A stretch of DNA of 64,000 bases from Bin90 sp965214635 (lineage in GTDB: Bacteria > Chloroflexota > Dehalococcoidia > Lucifugimonadales > JADFKI01), in the NCBI GenBank assembly GCA_965214635.1, contig OZ243964.1:1612001-1676000 (forward strand). The letters run 5' to 3'. Positions 1 to 8,445 of this stretch are shown piece by piece; within the stretch, counting starts at the first letter, position 1, and each line of letters starts with the position of its first letter. The notes beneath the pieces were generated by a model. It was not told where the DNA came from. It was given only the letters and a program-made list of their open reading frames with translations, and ran no database searches. The translations under genes and the position numbers were made by a program.

Positions 1-97
1 CCGCAGGGCGCCCTTGGACGCTTAGAATGCCGTTGTCGCTGGAAGCAGAGAGCGTTGGTGCGGCAAGCGTGTGTTGTGCTACCTCACTAATACCTCA

Positions 98-895
98 CTA
101 TTTTCCACCGCGCGCTTCGTCCATGCCCTTCAAGAGTAAATCTGATAGCCTGTCCCTCTCTGTCCACAGGATTGCATGTTCCAGAATTGGGGCGACTGTG
201 TTGGTTGTCCATATAGGTCGCGCGCTGCGGTCGTCTAGCACCGCGAACGGGCGCCAACTGTTTTGCAATTGTGTAACATCCCCGAAACGGTACGCCCAGC
301 GTTCAGCCCAAGCATGTGCTGTTGCTTCGGTAGATGCTGTGAGGGGTTGAATGAGCAAGTCCTTGCCCGAATTCACATGAAATTTGAACTTGTGCGTTTC
401 GTGTTGCCCTTTGACACTATACTCGGTGTCATAAGTAACGCCGCTGTATATGATGAGAGACTCTACTTGCTTATCAAAGCGTATTTTTTGCGTGCTTGTA
501 TACCGGCGCATCTGGATAAGATCGGTTACCGCAAGCGTGGCTTGTATAAGCCTATGAACCGCAGTACCTGCTGATTCGATGTCTGCTTCAACGCTGAGTG
601 TGGCACTTTTCAAAGACACGCCGTGACTCATAGATATGTGCTTGGCTCTGTCCATCATCGTTCGGCTCAATGTCAATCCGTTGATGAACAGATAGCCGAA
701 AGTGTCGCCCATATCACTGATGCGGACATTGCGGCTGGAAAGTGTCTCTACTTCCAGTTCAATCGCTTCACCGTCTGGTCTGATAAACGGCGTTACTATA
801 AAGCAACCGGCGTCTGTGTGAGCGGTCTCAAAGTCGATGGATAAGCTGTTCAAGTATTTGGGAACAAGTTCACCGCATATGTCGACACTTGTCAC
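98..895 (-). CDS. DUF1828-domain protein
   Basis: 265 aa, soluble, no membrane segment. The N-terminal third (about residues 20-75) has the DUF1828 pattern: a hydrophobic strand, a DGEAIELEVE strand, then the ISDMGDTFGYLF turn. The C-terminal part resembles the DUF1829 extension. The molecular function of the family is unknown; members are common in mobile and defence-related regions. GTG is the likely start because a GGGAGG ribosome site lies 7 nt upstream. It follows the 143-aa gene by only 11 nt, so the two are almost certainly co-transcribed. AT content is somewhat higher than in the metabolic genes nearby, compatible with acquisition by transfer. The family call is from memory of the motif, not a search. 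Confidence 0.72.
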   Translation of the reverse strand: MTSVDICGELVPKYLNSLSIDFETAHTDAGCFIVTPFIRPDGEAIELEVETLSSRNVRISDMGDTFGYLFINGLTLSRTMMDRAKHISMSHGVSLKSATLSVEADIESAGTAVHRLIQATLAVTDLIQMRRYTSTQKIRFDKQVESLIIYSGVTYDTEYSVKGQHETHKFKFHVNSGKDLLIQPLTASTEATAHAWAERWAYRFGDVTQLQNSWRPFAVLDDRSARPIWTTNTVAPILEHAILWTERDRLSDLLLKGMDEARGGK

Positions 896-906
896 GGTAA
901 GCCTCC

Positions 907-1338
907 CTAGTTTTCCTGAAAGAAAGCCTGTGCCCGATAATATCCCCTAAGTGAGATGTTGCATTCTTTTAGGAAATCCATCATTTCTTCATTGGGATTG
1001 CCTATTCGTATATCGTTCGGAATATAGACCCTTTTGTCTTCCCACACATCGTCCCATGAGTGTTTGTGCGGCTCTTTGAAGACCCTAGATGTTACCGGAT
1101 CTATGTGCCTGTCGTGAACGGTGTACTTACGGATGGGTAAGTTTCTGTACAGAAGAGCGAAACTGCGGTTTGTTTTACCCACATATCCGCGAAAGCTCAG
1201 CATCTCGTCAGAATCTAGCGACAGCACATTGGCTTGAATCCTGTAACCGTTGCGTTCAAAACGCCATGACAGATTCATTGCGATTACCTTATTTTCCTCT
1301 AATATCCTGTTAGCCTCAGCGGTCGTTACCATACTCAT
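907..1338 (-). CDS. DUF6978-like small protein, partner of the DUF1828 gene
   Basis: 143 aa, soluble and charged. Visible features are an N-terminal helix (residues 4-20), a beta-rich middle (WRFERNGYRIQANVLSL), and a histidine-rich stretch around HKHSWDDVW. It resembles the DUF6978 proteins that are found next to DUF1828 proteins. I assign no function. It is the first gene of a two-gene minus-strand unit. Two start codons lie 6 nt apart (1338 and 1332) and neither has a strong ribosome site, so the exact start is uncertain. A toxin/antitoxin or other two-part accessory system is possible but is inference from the pairing alone. Confidence 0.6.
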   Translation of the reverse strand: MSMVTTAEANRILEENKVIAMNLSWRFERNGYRIQANVLSLDSDEMLSFRGYVGKTNRSFALLYRNLPIRKYTVHDRHIDPVTSRVFKEPHKHSWDDVWEDKRVYIPNDIRIGNPNEEMMDFLKECNISLRGYYRAQAFFQEN

Positions 1339-1716
1339 CCCAAATCATCTGAATGGAAATACACTTTACAACACCTATAAATGGATTGACAAACCCAATA
1401 TCAAGAATGTCAATACGGCAGCCTGCCCCCTCCCGCTCCCCCCTCCCTTGCCATGTCGCACTTAAAAGGCGATACTAGCGGTGCGTCTTCGGACGCAGGC
1501 GGATGCGATGTTATTGTGGATACGCCAGCGGTGGTGCGCGGCTCGCAGAAGACGCACCGCCGTATAGGCAGCGTTTTCCGTTCAGATGAAATACAGGTGA
1601 AACAGGGCAGGGTCTCTGTTATCGTCGCTAAATCGCCTTCCTCTTTCGGGGGGATGTGAGCAGCCCCTAGCCCGAAACGCTGTCCGCTGGCAAATACGGC
1701 TTTCAGGAGGCACTAT
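1339..1716. other. Intergenic region between divergent units, no gene seen
   Basis: No convincing coding frame. It separates the minus-strand DUF pair from the plus-strand thiolase operon, so both promoters should lie here, but I could not pick clear -35/-10 boxes. It holds a pyrimidine-rich stretch near 1425-1450, a long-loop inverted repeat (separate entry) and, at its left end, one copy of a dispersed CTGAATGGAA motif. The thiolase ribosome site CAGGAGG is at the right end. Confidence 0.6.
1478..1560. repeat. Perfect 13-bp inverted repeat with 57-nt loop
   Basis: GCGGTGCGTCTTC at 1478-1490 is exactly matched by its reverse complement at 1548-1560. There is no T-run after the right arm, so it is not an obvious terminator. 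It could be a structured leader RNA of the thiolase operon or a protein-binding site. Confidence 0.5.
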
Positions 1717-2937
1717 ATGCAAGGCAACCTAAAAGAGAAGTACGCCATCGTGGGTGTGGGCGAGACCGAGTACAGCCGCGCATCCGGGCGCAGCACTCGT
1801 GCGCTCGGCGTGGAGGCTATCCGCAATGCCATCTACGACGCCGGGCTTACGCCGCAGGATGTGGATGGGATGCTCAGCTATCACGGCGGCGATTCCACCC
1901 CGTCCACCCATATGATGTACGACCTAGGCATGCGGCTGAACTTCTATATGGACTGCTCCGGCGGTGGCAGCAGCACAGAGGCGCTCGTCGGCATCGCCAT
2001 CGGCGCTATCGAGGCTGGGATGTGCGACACTGTGGCGATTTTTCGCGCTATGAATGGCTACTCGCAGGTGCGTATCGGCGGCACAGGCGCTCGCGCAGCT
2101 GCGCCCATCGCCGGCTCCGACCTGCTCAAGCGCCCCTACGGCGTGGCGAGCGCAGTGCAAAACTTCGCCTTCACCTTCACGCGCAACATGATGGAGTACG
2201 GCGTTACGAGCGAGCATCTGGCGCAGGTCAAGGTTACGCACAGCAACCACGCCAGCAACAACCCTAAGGCGCTCATGAAACAGCGCGTAACCGTGGACGA
2301 TGTGGTCAACTCGCGTTGGATAGTCCAGCCCGTAGCGCATCTGCTGGACTGCTGCCTCGAGACTGACAACGCCACTTGCATCATCGTAACCTCGATCGAA
2401 CGCGCCAAAAGCCTGCGCCATCCACCCGCTGTCATCATGGCGGTGCAGGGCAGGGGCACAAAGCCCGGCGGCGACTTTCATTACCAGTACGCGCCCATCA
2501 GCCGCGTGGCGGGATACTATGTTGGGCCTCGCATTTTCGAATTGGCGGGCGTTACGCATGACGACATCGATGTTACTGGCTGCTACGACGCCTTCACCTT
2601 CACAACGCTGCTGCAGTTTGAGGACTATGGCTTCTGCAAGAAGGGCGAGGGCAAGGATTATGTAACCAGCGGCATCACCGACTTGGGCGGGCGGCGACCG
2701 AACAACACCAGCGGAGGCCATCTGTGCGAGGGCTATACGCACGGCATGAACATGGTCATTGAGAACACACGCCAGCTGCGCGGCACGGTGGACGACTACT
2801 GTCCCGAATGGAGCGAAGGCAAGCACACATACGACTACTACGAAGGCGGCTGCCGTCAAGTTCCCGATGTCAACATCACGATGAACATGGGGTGGGCAAT
2901 GCCCGGCGTTGGCAGCGCCCTGATTATGAGGAGGTAG
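1717..2937 (+). CDS. Thiolase-like protein (lipid-transfer/Ltp2-type), DUF35 partner
   Basis: 406 aa with the thiolase-superfamily start (AIVGVGETEYSR, residues 10-21). Where catalytic thiolases carry the nucleophilic Cys there is a glycine-rich segment (SGGGSSTEAL, 81-90), so a normal Claisen thiolase reaction is doubtful. CYDAF (289-293) and EGYTHGMN (338-345) match the two tyrosine-containing motifs that I recall as important in Ltp2 retro-aldolases of steroid side-chain breakdown. The ribosome site CAGGAGG precedes the ATG. The DUF35 gene starts 4 nt after the stop, which is the classical arrangement for thiolase/DUF35 and Ltp2/ChsH2 complexes. Best guess: C-C bond cleavage or formation on an acyl-CoA; substrate unknown. 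Confidence 0.85.
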   Translation: MQGNLKEKYAIVGVGETEYSRASGRSTRALGVEAIRNAIYDAGLTPQDVDGMLSYHGGDSTPSTHMMYDLGMRLNFYMDCSGGGSSTEALVGIAIGAIEAGMCDTVAIFRAMNGYSQVRIGGTGARAAAPIAGSDLLKRPYGVASAVQNFAFTFTRNMMEYGVTSEHLAQVKVTHSNHASNNPKALMKQRVTVDDVVNSRWIVQPVAHLLDCCLETDNATCIIVTSIERAKSLRHPPAVIMAVQGRGTKPGGDFHYQYAPISRVAGYYVGPRIFELAGVTHDDIDVTGCYDAFTFTTLLQFEDYGFCKKGEGKDYVTSGITDLGGRRPNNTSGGHLCEGYTHGMNMVIENTRQLRGTVDDYCPEWSEGKHTYDYYEGGCRQVPDVNITMNMGWAMPGVGSALIMRR

Positions 2938-2941
2938 CACT

Positions 2942-3451
2942 ATGGCGGTCTATGAATATCGCGGGCTGGCGCTGAACATCCCAGACATCGACAGCGAGTA
3001 CAAGGGCTACTTCGACGCCGCAAAAGAGCATCGGCTGGTGGTGAAAAAGTGCGCCGTCGAAGAGTGCGGGCTGCTGCGCGGCGAGCCGGGACCGGGCTGC
3101 CCATGGTGCGCCTCGCTCGACTGGGAATGGTACGAGGTCAGCGGCAAAGGCACTATCTACAGCTACCAAATCATCACCCACGCCATAATGCCGGCGTTCC
3201 GCGATTGGGTGCCCTACACCGTGGTGCTGGTAGAGCTGGATGAGCAGAGCGGCGAACCCAACCCAGAGAACGGACTTCGCATCACTGCCAACCTGCTGAA
3301 CGGCGATATGCAGCCCGAAGCCCCCGAAAATGTGGGCATTGGCAAGCGCGTCGAAGTGGTCTTCCAAGACACCGAAGACGGGCTGTCCCTGCCGCAGTTC
3401 CGCCTGTCCGACGAGCCGCCCAAGGGCGAGGTGTGGCGGTATCCAGTGTAG
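2942..3451 (+). CDS. DUF35 zinc-ribbon/OB-fold acyl-CoA-binding protein
   Basis: 169 aa. An N-terminal helix is followed by a rubredoxin-like zinc ribbon (Cys37, Cys42, Cys53, Cys56, with CPWC as the second pair) and an OB-fold from about residue 68 (GKGTIYSYQIITH) to 160. In characterised pairs such as ChsH2 with Ltp2, or archaeal DUF35 with thiolase/HMG-CoA synthase, this protein bridges active sites and binds the CoA ester. Its start lies 4 nt after the thiolase stop, implying translational coupling and complex formation. The zinc ribbon is somewhat loose, because the first pair is spaced C-x4-C instead of C-x2-C. Confidence 0.85.
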   Translation: MAVYEYRGLALNIPDIDSEYKGYFDAAKEHRLVVKKCAVEECGLLRGEPGPGCPWCASLDWEWYEVSGKGTIYSYQIITHAIMPAFRDWVPYTVVLVELDEQSGEPNPENGLRITANLLNGDMQPEAPENVGIGKRVEVVFQDTEDGLSLPQFRLSDEPPKGEVWRYPV

Positions 3452-3528
3452 CGCCGCCGATAGCGTCGGAGCGCATGGCACATTCCCGAACAGGGGAAGC
3501 AGCAGGCAAGAGAAAACAGGATACGAGG

Positions 3529-4062
3529 ATGAACATGCAAGTTTATGACACGGCGCGCACGCGCCTGACCGTGCGCGAATACAAGCCCGACCCTGTCTCG
3601 GACGATGTGGTGCACAAGCTTCTGGAGGCGGGCAGGCTCGCGCCCACATCGCGCAACCTGCAGCCGGCGCACTTCATCGTGGTGCGCGACCCTGATACAC
3701 TGCGGCGCATCGGCTCGATTGCGAGCAGCGGTGGCTTCACCGCTAACGCGCCGATGGCGATTGCTATCGCGATGGAGAACGCCGACCGAGCGGAGTTGGA
3801 CGCCGGGCGCATCGTGCAGCAGATGGAACTCGTCGGCTGGGAACTCGGGCTGGGCACATGCTTCGTGGGGCTGCGCATCAAGGAACAGAACGATGCTGTC
3901 AAGGCGCTGCTGGGCATCCCCGACCACTTCGTGCTGGTAACAGTACTGCCCTTCGGATACCGCCTAGACCCCAATCGAGGCAGGCTAGGGCGCAAGAACC
4001 GCAAGCCACTGTCGCAGGTGGCGCACGCCGAGCAATACGGCAAGCCCCTCGCCGGTAATTGA
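3529..4062 (+). CDS. Nitroreductase-family flavoprotein
   Basis: 177 aa. The N-terminal RLTVREY motif (12-18) and APTSRNLQPAHFIVV (38 onward) are the FMN-binding elements of the nitroreductase fold; the length fits short single-domain members. The ATG at 3529 is chosen because the segment upstream, back to a GTG at 3433, overlaps the DUF35 end and reads as non-coding. It lies 77 nt downstream of the DUF35 gene on the same strand and could belong to the same operon, supplying a redox step on the same substrate. Nitroreductase-fold proteins reduce quinones, enoates and nitroaromatics or dehalogenate; the actual substrate cannot be read from sequence. Confidence 0.82.
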   Translation: MNMQVYDTARTRLTVREYKPDPVSDDVVHKLLEAGRLAPTSRNLQPAHFIVVRDPDTLRRIGSIASSGGFTANAPMAIAIAMENADRAELDAGRIVQQMELVGWELGLGTCFVGLRIKEQNDAVKALLGIPDHFVLVTVLPFGYRLDPNRGRLGRKNRKPLSQVAHAEQYGKPLAGN

Positions 4063-4322
4063 GACCTGCAGGGCGGGCGCATCCCCGCTCCTGATGCTCT
4101 ATAGTCGGTCAGCCCATCGGCTTTTCAGTGCCCTGCGCCTCTATGCTTTGCCGTCCCGCATCGTCGTGGGAGATGGCGACAATGCGAGGCGCAGCGACAC
4201 CATGCGCTCACTGGCAGCATAGGCGCTCAACATCGCTAGCTGCGAAAGCGGTATAATAAGACACAGTCGTGTTGTATCGAGCGGTGCGCCGTCTAGTGAG
4301 TGAGAAGGGTGGCAGCGTCCAT

Positions 4323-4739
4323 ATGCTAAAGGTCGGGCTGGTGTTGGCTAGGTGTGTGCTGGGACTGTTCGTGTCTGCCGCATTGGGCTTTGGGCTATAC
4401 ACGGTGAGTAGGCTGTTCGTCATCGGCGACATCGGCGCAGAAATTCTGGTGCTGGTGTTGGCTAACGGCGTCGGCGCAGGCATCGGGAGCTACCTCGTGT
4501 GGTTCGAGCGCGACTTCAAGTTTAGCGTGCATATGCTGCTGCTCGCGACAGCGGTCGTCTGCGCAATAATAGGCGCGTACTTCGGCTTGCTGCGCGGGAT
4601 AGATGTGGGCGCGCTGCATCCCGTTTGGCGCGCCGGCAGACCTGAAACTGGCATTCCCATCATAGGTGCGGTCATCAGCGCAAATGTGCCGCTGCTGCTG
4701 CTCGGGCTGTACAGAGCCATCAAAAACCCCCGCCTGTAA
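4323..4739 (+). CDS. Small four-helix membrane protein, unknown function
   Basis: About 138 aa from the chosen ATG (an upstream in-frame ATG at 4269 is possible). Four hydrophobic stretches (about residues 3-30, 36-58, 65-88, 107-130) are separated by short charged loops, so it should be an integral inner-membrane protein. No family recognised. A strong terminator follows 54 nt after the stop, so it probably forms a single-gene transcript. Confidence 0.55.
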   Translation: MLKVGLVLARCVLGLFVSAALGFGLYTVSRLFVIGDIGAEILVLVLANGVGAGIGSYLVWFERDFKFSVHMLLLATAVVCAIIGAYFGLLRGIDVGALHPVWRAGRPETGIPIIGAVISANVPLLLLGLYRAIKNPRL

Positions 4740-4792
4740 GTGGCAGCGCGGCGTCCTCAAACCCCGAGGACACGCTAGCACACTCAATGATG

Positions 4793-4834
4793 CCTCTATC
4801 CCTAGCCGACTTTGGTCGGGATAGAGGCTTTCTT
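4793..4834 (+). terminator. Rho-independent terminator
   Basis: CCTCTATCCC (4793-4802) pairs with GGGATAGAGG (4818-4827), followed by CTTTCTT. It ends the transcript of the small membrane protein. Confidence 0.8.
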
Positions 4835-5378
4835 CGTTCGAGCCATCGGCGTTCCGCAGCGTCCTCATATATTCCGATTTACTCTTTAAATTACTATGAC
4901 CACATAATTTATATTTCCATATAGTTAATTTTTCACAATTCCATGAAATTATTTAGTAATGTATTGACGATTATTTTTAATTAGGATATATTAAGTTCAT
5001 CAGCAAATACACAAATATCGTAGAATGGAATTGATACTTATTTTGAGGTTAACCGTCAGGAGGCGCGGCGACATGGTGCGAGTTAGGTTGCTTGGGCTTG
5101 CACCGTGGGCGAAGGCGATTATGCCAAAGACGCTGCCATCCGCGCCTCCGAAATGTCAAAGCGCAAAGCATGTGCGGCTTGTACCGCATCGTTCAGAAGT
5201 TCACCATTCCTGCCCCGAAAGCACGCGCCGCTGACGGGGTTCCAGAACGGGAGCCATTTTCTCTGTTCCTCCCGGCAGGGGAAGTGGCTTTCCGTACGAC
5301 AGAGCACGGCTCGATGTGATGTGCGAAATACCGGGAGACGCTTAACCGAAGTCCATTCATTACAGGAGGTGTACCCGA
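4835..5378 (+). other. AT-rich gap with promoter, no convincing gene
   Basis: About 4865-5030 is strikingly AT-rich against its GC-rich surroundings and carries a near-consensus promoter (separate entry). From about 5050 the composition returns to GC-rich, and an AGGAGG lies before an ATG at 5072. The short frames that follow do not look like one continuous protein; the stretch 5105-5300 could be a degraded gene, because plausible protein-like text jumps between frames. It ends in the ribosome site of the cupredoxin lipoprotein. A long 5' leader or small RNA is also possible. Confidence 0.5.
4964..4992 (+). promoter_or_regulatory. Sigma-70-type promoter
   Basis: TTGACG at 4964-4969 and TATATT at 4987-4992, separated by 17 nt, in an AT-rich block. 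It would drive transcription rightward across about 390 nt with no good gene into the cupredoxin lipoprotein at 5379. Confidence 0.6.
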
Positions 5379-5918
5379 ATGATTCGTTACAAACTGCTTG
5401 GCATACTAGCGCTTATGTCCGTGGCGGTGCTGCTTGTGTCGGCGGCATGTGGAGATAGCGGAGCGCCAGAGGGAAGTGCCCCATCAGAAGTGGAACAAGC
5501 AGCTGAGGAAGAAGAAGTCGCACCCGGCGTGGTGCAAGCCAAGCCCGCAGGCGCAACCCAAGTGGATGTAACGCTCAACGAATGGGGCGTCGCCCCCAGC
5601 GTGGACAGCGTTAGCGCTGGGCAGATATATTTCCTCGCAGAAAACATCGGGCCCGTTGACCCGCACGAACTCGTAATCGTCAAGAGCGACCTGTCCCCAG
5701 AGGCGTTGCCGTTCATAGAGAGCGAGGGGCTGGTGGATGAGACCCGAGTAGAGATAATCGGAGAAATCGAGGAATTCGCCCCAAACTCAAGCGCATCGGG
5801 TGTGTTTGATCTCGCCCCCGGCAACTATGTCTTAATATGCAACATCGCCGAAATAGAGGACGGTGTGTTAGAAAGCCATTACCAGTTGGGGATGTACAGA
5901 GCCTTCACGGTGAACTAG
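5379..5918 (+). CDS. Cupredoxin-like lipoprotein
   Basis: 179 aa. The signal peptide ends in a lipobox (VSAAC) with Cys24 as the lipidation site, followed by an acidic linker rich in Glu and Ala (to about 50). The cupredoxin fold has candidate type-1 copper ligands His96 (DPHELV), Cys154 (VLICNI), His167 (ESHYQLGM) and Met172. The order His...Cys...His...Met fits plastocyanin/azurin-like proteins, but the Cys-to-His loop is longer than in plastocyanin. It should sit on the outer face of the membrane as an electron carrier or copper-binding protein. The AGGAGG ribosome site is well placed and a strong terminator follows, so it is probably monocistronic. Confidence 0.82.
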   Translation: MIRYKLLGILALMSVAVLLVSAACGDSGAPEGSAPSEVEQAAEEEEVAPGVVQAKPAGATQVDVTLNEWGVAPSVDSVSAGQIYFLAENIGPVDPHELVIVKSDLSPEALPFIESEGLVDETRVEIIGEIEEFAPNSSASGVFDLAPGNYVLICNIAEIEDGVLESHYQLGMYRAFTVN

Positions 5919-5942
5919 CCTAGCCGACTGCTAATACAGCAA

Positions 5943-5977
5943 AAGGGGGACATGCCTCACTGAGGCGTGTCCCCCTT
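5943..5977. terminator. Bidirectional terminator between convergent genes
   Basis: AAGGGGGACATGCCTCA (5943-5959) pairs with TGAGGCGTGTCCCCCTT (5961-5977) with a single G-U pair. Flanking A/T runs serve both strands: the cupredoxin gene on plus and the monooxygenase gene on minus. Confidence 0.85.
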
Positions 5978-6023
5978 CTAGTTTCCTGCTGATTGTCGGC
6001 GTATTCGGCGTAAAGACTAGCGG

Positions 6024-7280
6024 CTAGTCCGCCACTGGCTGCGCTTCTGCCTGCTCTATCGGCTTGCCAGTCGCCGGGTCTACCTCGAACGGGCTGAACA
6101 GCTCCAGTTCCTTGCCCATCTCGCGCACAGCGGGGATGACATACTCGCCCATCAGCCGCAGGCTTCGCATCTGGTCTTCGTGCGTCATTGCGCCATCGCC
6201 GTCCCAGAATATGACGCTGCCGGGTCGGAGCGTCTCGAGCACATGCCTTATCTTGGGCAGCACGGTGTCCGGCGTGCCCGACACGATGGTGTAGTTTTCC
6301 TGCTGCTCTTCGAATGGGCGGGCGCTAATCATCCCGCCGCGGTTGGCGGTCGCCACATCGCGCGTGGGCAGCACACGCCGCCGCGAGGTCAGCCCCGGCA
6401 GGCTCAGCAGGGCATTGTTGGTCGTGCCTTCGTTGCCCGCCAAGAACGGGTTGCTCGGCCCCTGCACATACTTGCGCGCCGTCTGCTCCGCAAGCTCGTC
6501 AGTCTCGTCCACATGCACCTTCCACAGGTAGCCGATGTTCTGCGAGCCGGATTCGTAGCCACTTTCGGCGGCGGTGTCGTGGTAGATTTGGAACGCCTGC
6601 CGCGTCGGTTCCATCGCCGTCGCCAGCATGATGTAGGGGATGCGGTTGCGCGCCGCCCACATCAGCGAGTCGCGGCTGACCACGCCGGGCAGCCATATCG
6701 GCGGATGCGGCTTCTGGTATGGGCGCGCCCACGGGTTCACATAGCGATACTGGTAGTGCTTACCCTCCCAGCGGAACGGCCCCGGTGTTGTCCACGCCTT
6801 CACGATGAAGTCGTGCGCCTCTTGAAAGCGTTCCCAGTTGTAGGGCGGCGGTGCGTTGTGCGCCACGCTCTCGCGTCCTGTGCCACGCACCCAGCCCGAC
6901 ACCAGCCTGCCCCGCGAGATCATGTCTATGATGGCGAGCTGCTCCACAAGCCAGAGCGGGTCGTCCCAGATGGGGATGATGTTGCCAAGCAGCACAATCT
7001 TGGCGCGCTTGGTCATACGCGCCAGTATCGCCGCCTCTATGTTCATCGCGCCGCCCATGCAGAACGGCGTGCTGTGATGCTCGTTCAACATCAGCCCGTC
7101 GAAGCCCATCTCTTCGGCGTACATCTTCTCGTCGAGATAGCGGTTGTACAGGTCTGAACCGAGCTGCGGGTCATAGATGTCGTTGCTCAGCGTCAGATCC
7201 TTGATGGATTTGCCCGTTGCCCCGAAGTACCCCGAAGCCGGGTCTTGATACGGTCGCTCCGTGAAGTGCGCTATGAACAT
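6024..7280 (-). CDS. LLM-class flavin-dependent monooxygenase
   Basis: 418 aa, the length of bacterial luciferase-like (LLM) monooxygenases. Typical segments: GFDGLMLNEHHSTPFC (about 58-73), the barrel strand KIVLLGNIIP, and RGRLVSGWVRGTGRE with the phosphate-binding loop. The conserved EHH near residue 66 is a flavin/substrate element in this family. It would use FMNH2 and O2 to hydroxylate or cleave an organic substrate; which one cannot be told. An alpha/beta hydrolase lies 117 nt upstream on the same strand and may act on its product. It ends at the shared terminator with the cupredoxin gene. Confidence 0.88.
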   Translation of the reverse strand: MFIAHFTERPYQDPASGYFGATGKSIKDLTLSNDIYDPQLGSDLYNRYLDEKMYAEEMGFDGLMLNEHHSTPFCMGGAMNIEAAILARMTKRAKIVLLGNIIPIWDDPLWLVEQLAIIDMISRGRLVSGWVRGTGRESVAHNAPPPYNWERFQEAHDFIVKAWTTPGPFRWEGKHYQYRYVNPWARPYQKPHPPIWLPGVVSRDSLMWAARNRIPYIMLATAMEPTRQAFQIYHDTAAESGYESGSQNIGYLWKVHVDETDELAEQTARKYVQGPSNPFLAGNEGTTNNALLSLPGLTSRRRVLPTRDVATANRGGMISARPFEEQQENYTIVSGTPDTVLPKIRHVLETLRPGSVIFWDGDGAMTHEDQMRSLRLMGEYVIPAVREMGKELELFSPFEVDPATGKPIEQAEAQPVAD

Positions 7281-7397
7281 TAGGATTCTCCAGTCTGCCG
7301 GCGGGTTGGGTCGTCTGTTGCCAGCGTATGGGGGTTAGTATATCGGCGTTTGGGTTTTCGCGCGCAGTGTGCGTAGGCGAAACTGCCTAGTCGGCGT

Positions 7398-8198
7398 CTA
7401 GTCTGCGAAGAACTCGCGCAGGAGTGTAACGAACTCGTCTGGCTTCTCGATGTCAGGGCGGTGGCCGCAGTCGTCGATGACCTCTAGGCGCGAGCCGCTG
7501 ATTGACTGGTGATACACCTCGCCTGCGCTAACGGGCACGATGGAGTCCTGTGCGCCCCATATGAGCAGCGTGGGCAGATTCTGCAAGCGCCCCAGCAGCT
7601 GCGGCAGCGCCGGGTAGTGCATGTACGGCTTCCAGCTCAGGCGGCACGCCTCTTCGCGCGCCACCGCCCACGACTCCACCAGATCTGCCGGCGGCTCGGC
7701 AGGACGCACCTTGTCAAACTCTGCTACGGATGACGAGTCCAAGCACGCTTCGTCTAGCAGCTCCTCTGCTGTTACAAGGAATATGTCGAATATCTCGCCC
7801 ACCGGCGGTTTGATACCCGCGGCGCCTACCAGCGCCATCTTGTTGAACTGCTGCGGGCACATCGTTGCCATCTCAGCGGCAAGCCACCCGCCTAGCGACA
7901 TCCCCAGCACATTCACGCCCGTCAAGCCCAGCTCGTCCAGCGCGCGCAGATACCACCCCGCAAGGTCGCGCATGTTCATTATCCAGTCCATGCGCGGAGA
8001 TTCGCCAAAGCCGGGATGCGATGGGATGTGCAGGGTGTTCCCCTCTGCCAGCGCTTCGTGCCAGCGCAAGACGCCCTGATGCCCCAGCTCGTCGTGCAAC
8101 ACTAGCAGCGGCGCGCCATCCCCGCCCTTGGCTATCTGCAAGCGGCTGCCCGCAACCTCGACGATTTCTTGTGTCCAAGTGGTGGTTTGTGTGGTCAT
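7398..8198 (-). CDS. Alpha/beta hydrolase
   Basis: 266 aa. The nucleophile elbow GMSLGG places the catalytic Ser at 101, with Asp218 (WGAQDSIVP) and His246 (CGHRPDIEKP) completing the triad. The oxyanion-hole HG motif normally found after strand 3 reads HDELGHQG here. No signal peptide, so cytoplasmic. Similar to meta-cleavage-product and ester hydrolases; substrate not predictable. It is probably the first gene of a two-gene unit with the downstream flavin monooxygenase. Confidence 0.85.
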   Translation of the reverse strand: MTTQTTTWTQEIVEVAGSRLQIAKGGDGAPLLVLHDELGHQGVLRWHEALAEGNTLHIPSHPGFGESPRMDWIMNMRDLAGWYLRALDELGLTGVNVLGMSLGGWLAAEMATMCPQQFNKMALVGAAGIKPPVGEIFDIFLVTAEELLDEACLDSSSVAEFDKVRPAEPPADLVESWAVAREEACRLSWKPYMHYPALPQLLGRLQNLPTLLIWGAQDSIVPVSAGEVYHQSISGSRLEVIDDCGHRPDIEKPDEFVTLLREFFAD

Positions 8199-8445
8199 AC
8201 ATCACTCCGCTGCGCCTGTCATTCGTCTGTCCCAACGCCCGCATTTTCGTTTGATACGCCCCGAATGTCAAGTAAGCAGCCCTCATCTTCCGACAACCAA
8301 TAATCCCCAAAGCCTAAACTCCAATTAACAATTGCCCGCCTTCGTGTTACAATCCCTTGCGGCTTTACTATCCGAAAGTCGCGGCTTCTTCAATGAGCTG
8401 AACGACTAATGACCGACAACTGATGACTTCTGTGGACATGCTACG

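Noticed and set aside
1924..2940. Long open frame antisense to the thiolase gene
   Set aside because: The plus strand encodes a clear thiolase-like protein with a ribosome site; the antisense text is low-complexity and a by-product of GC-rich codons.
6180..7157. Long frame antisense to the flavin monooxygenase
   Set aside because: Arg/His/Ala-rich text with no motifs, opposite a well-supported gene.
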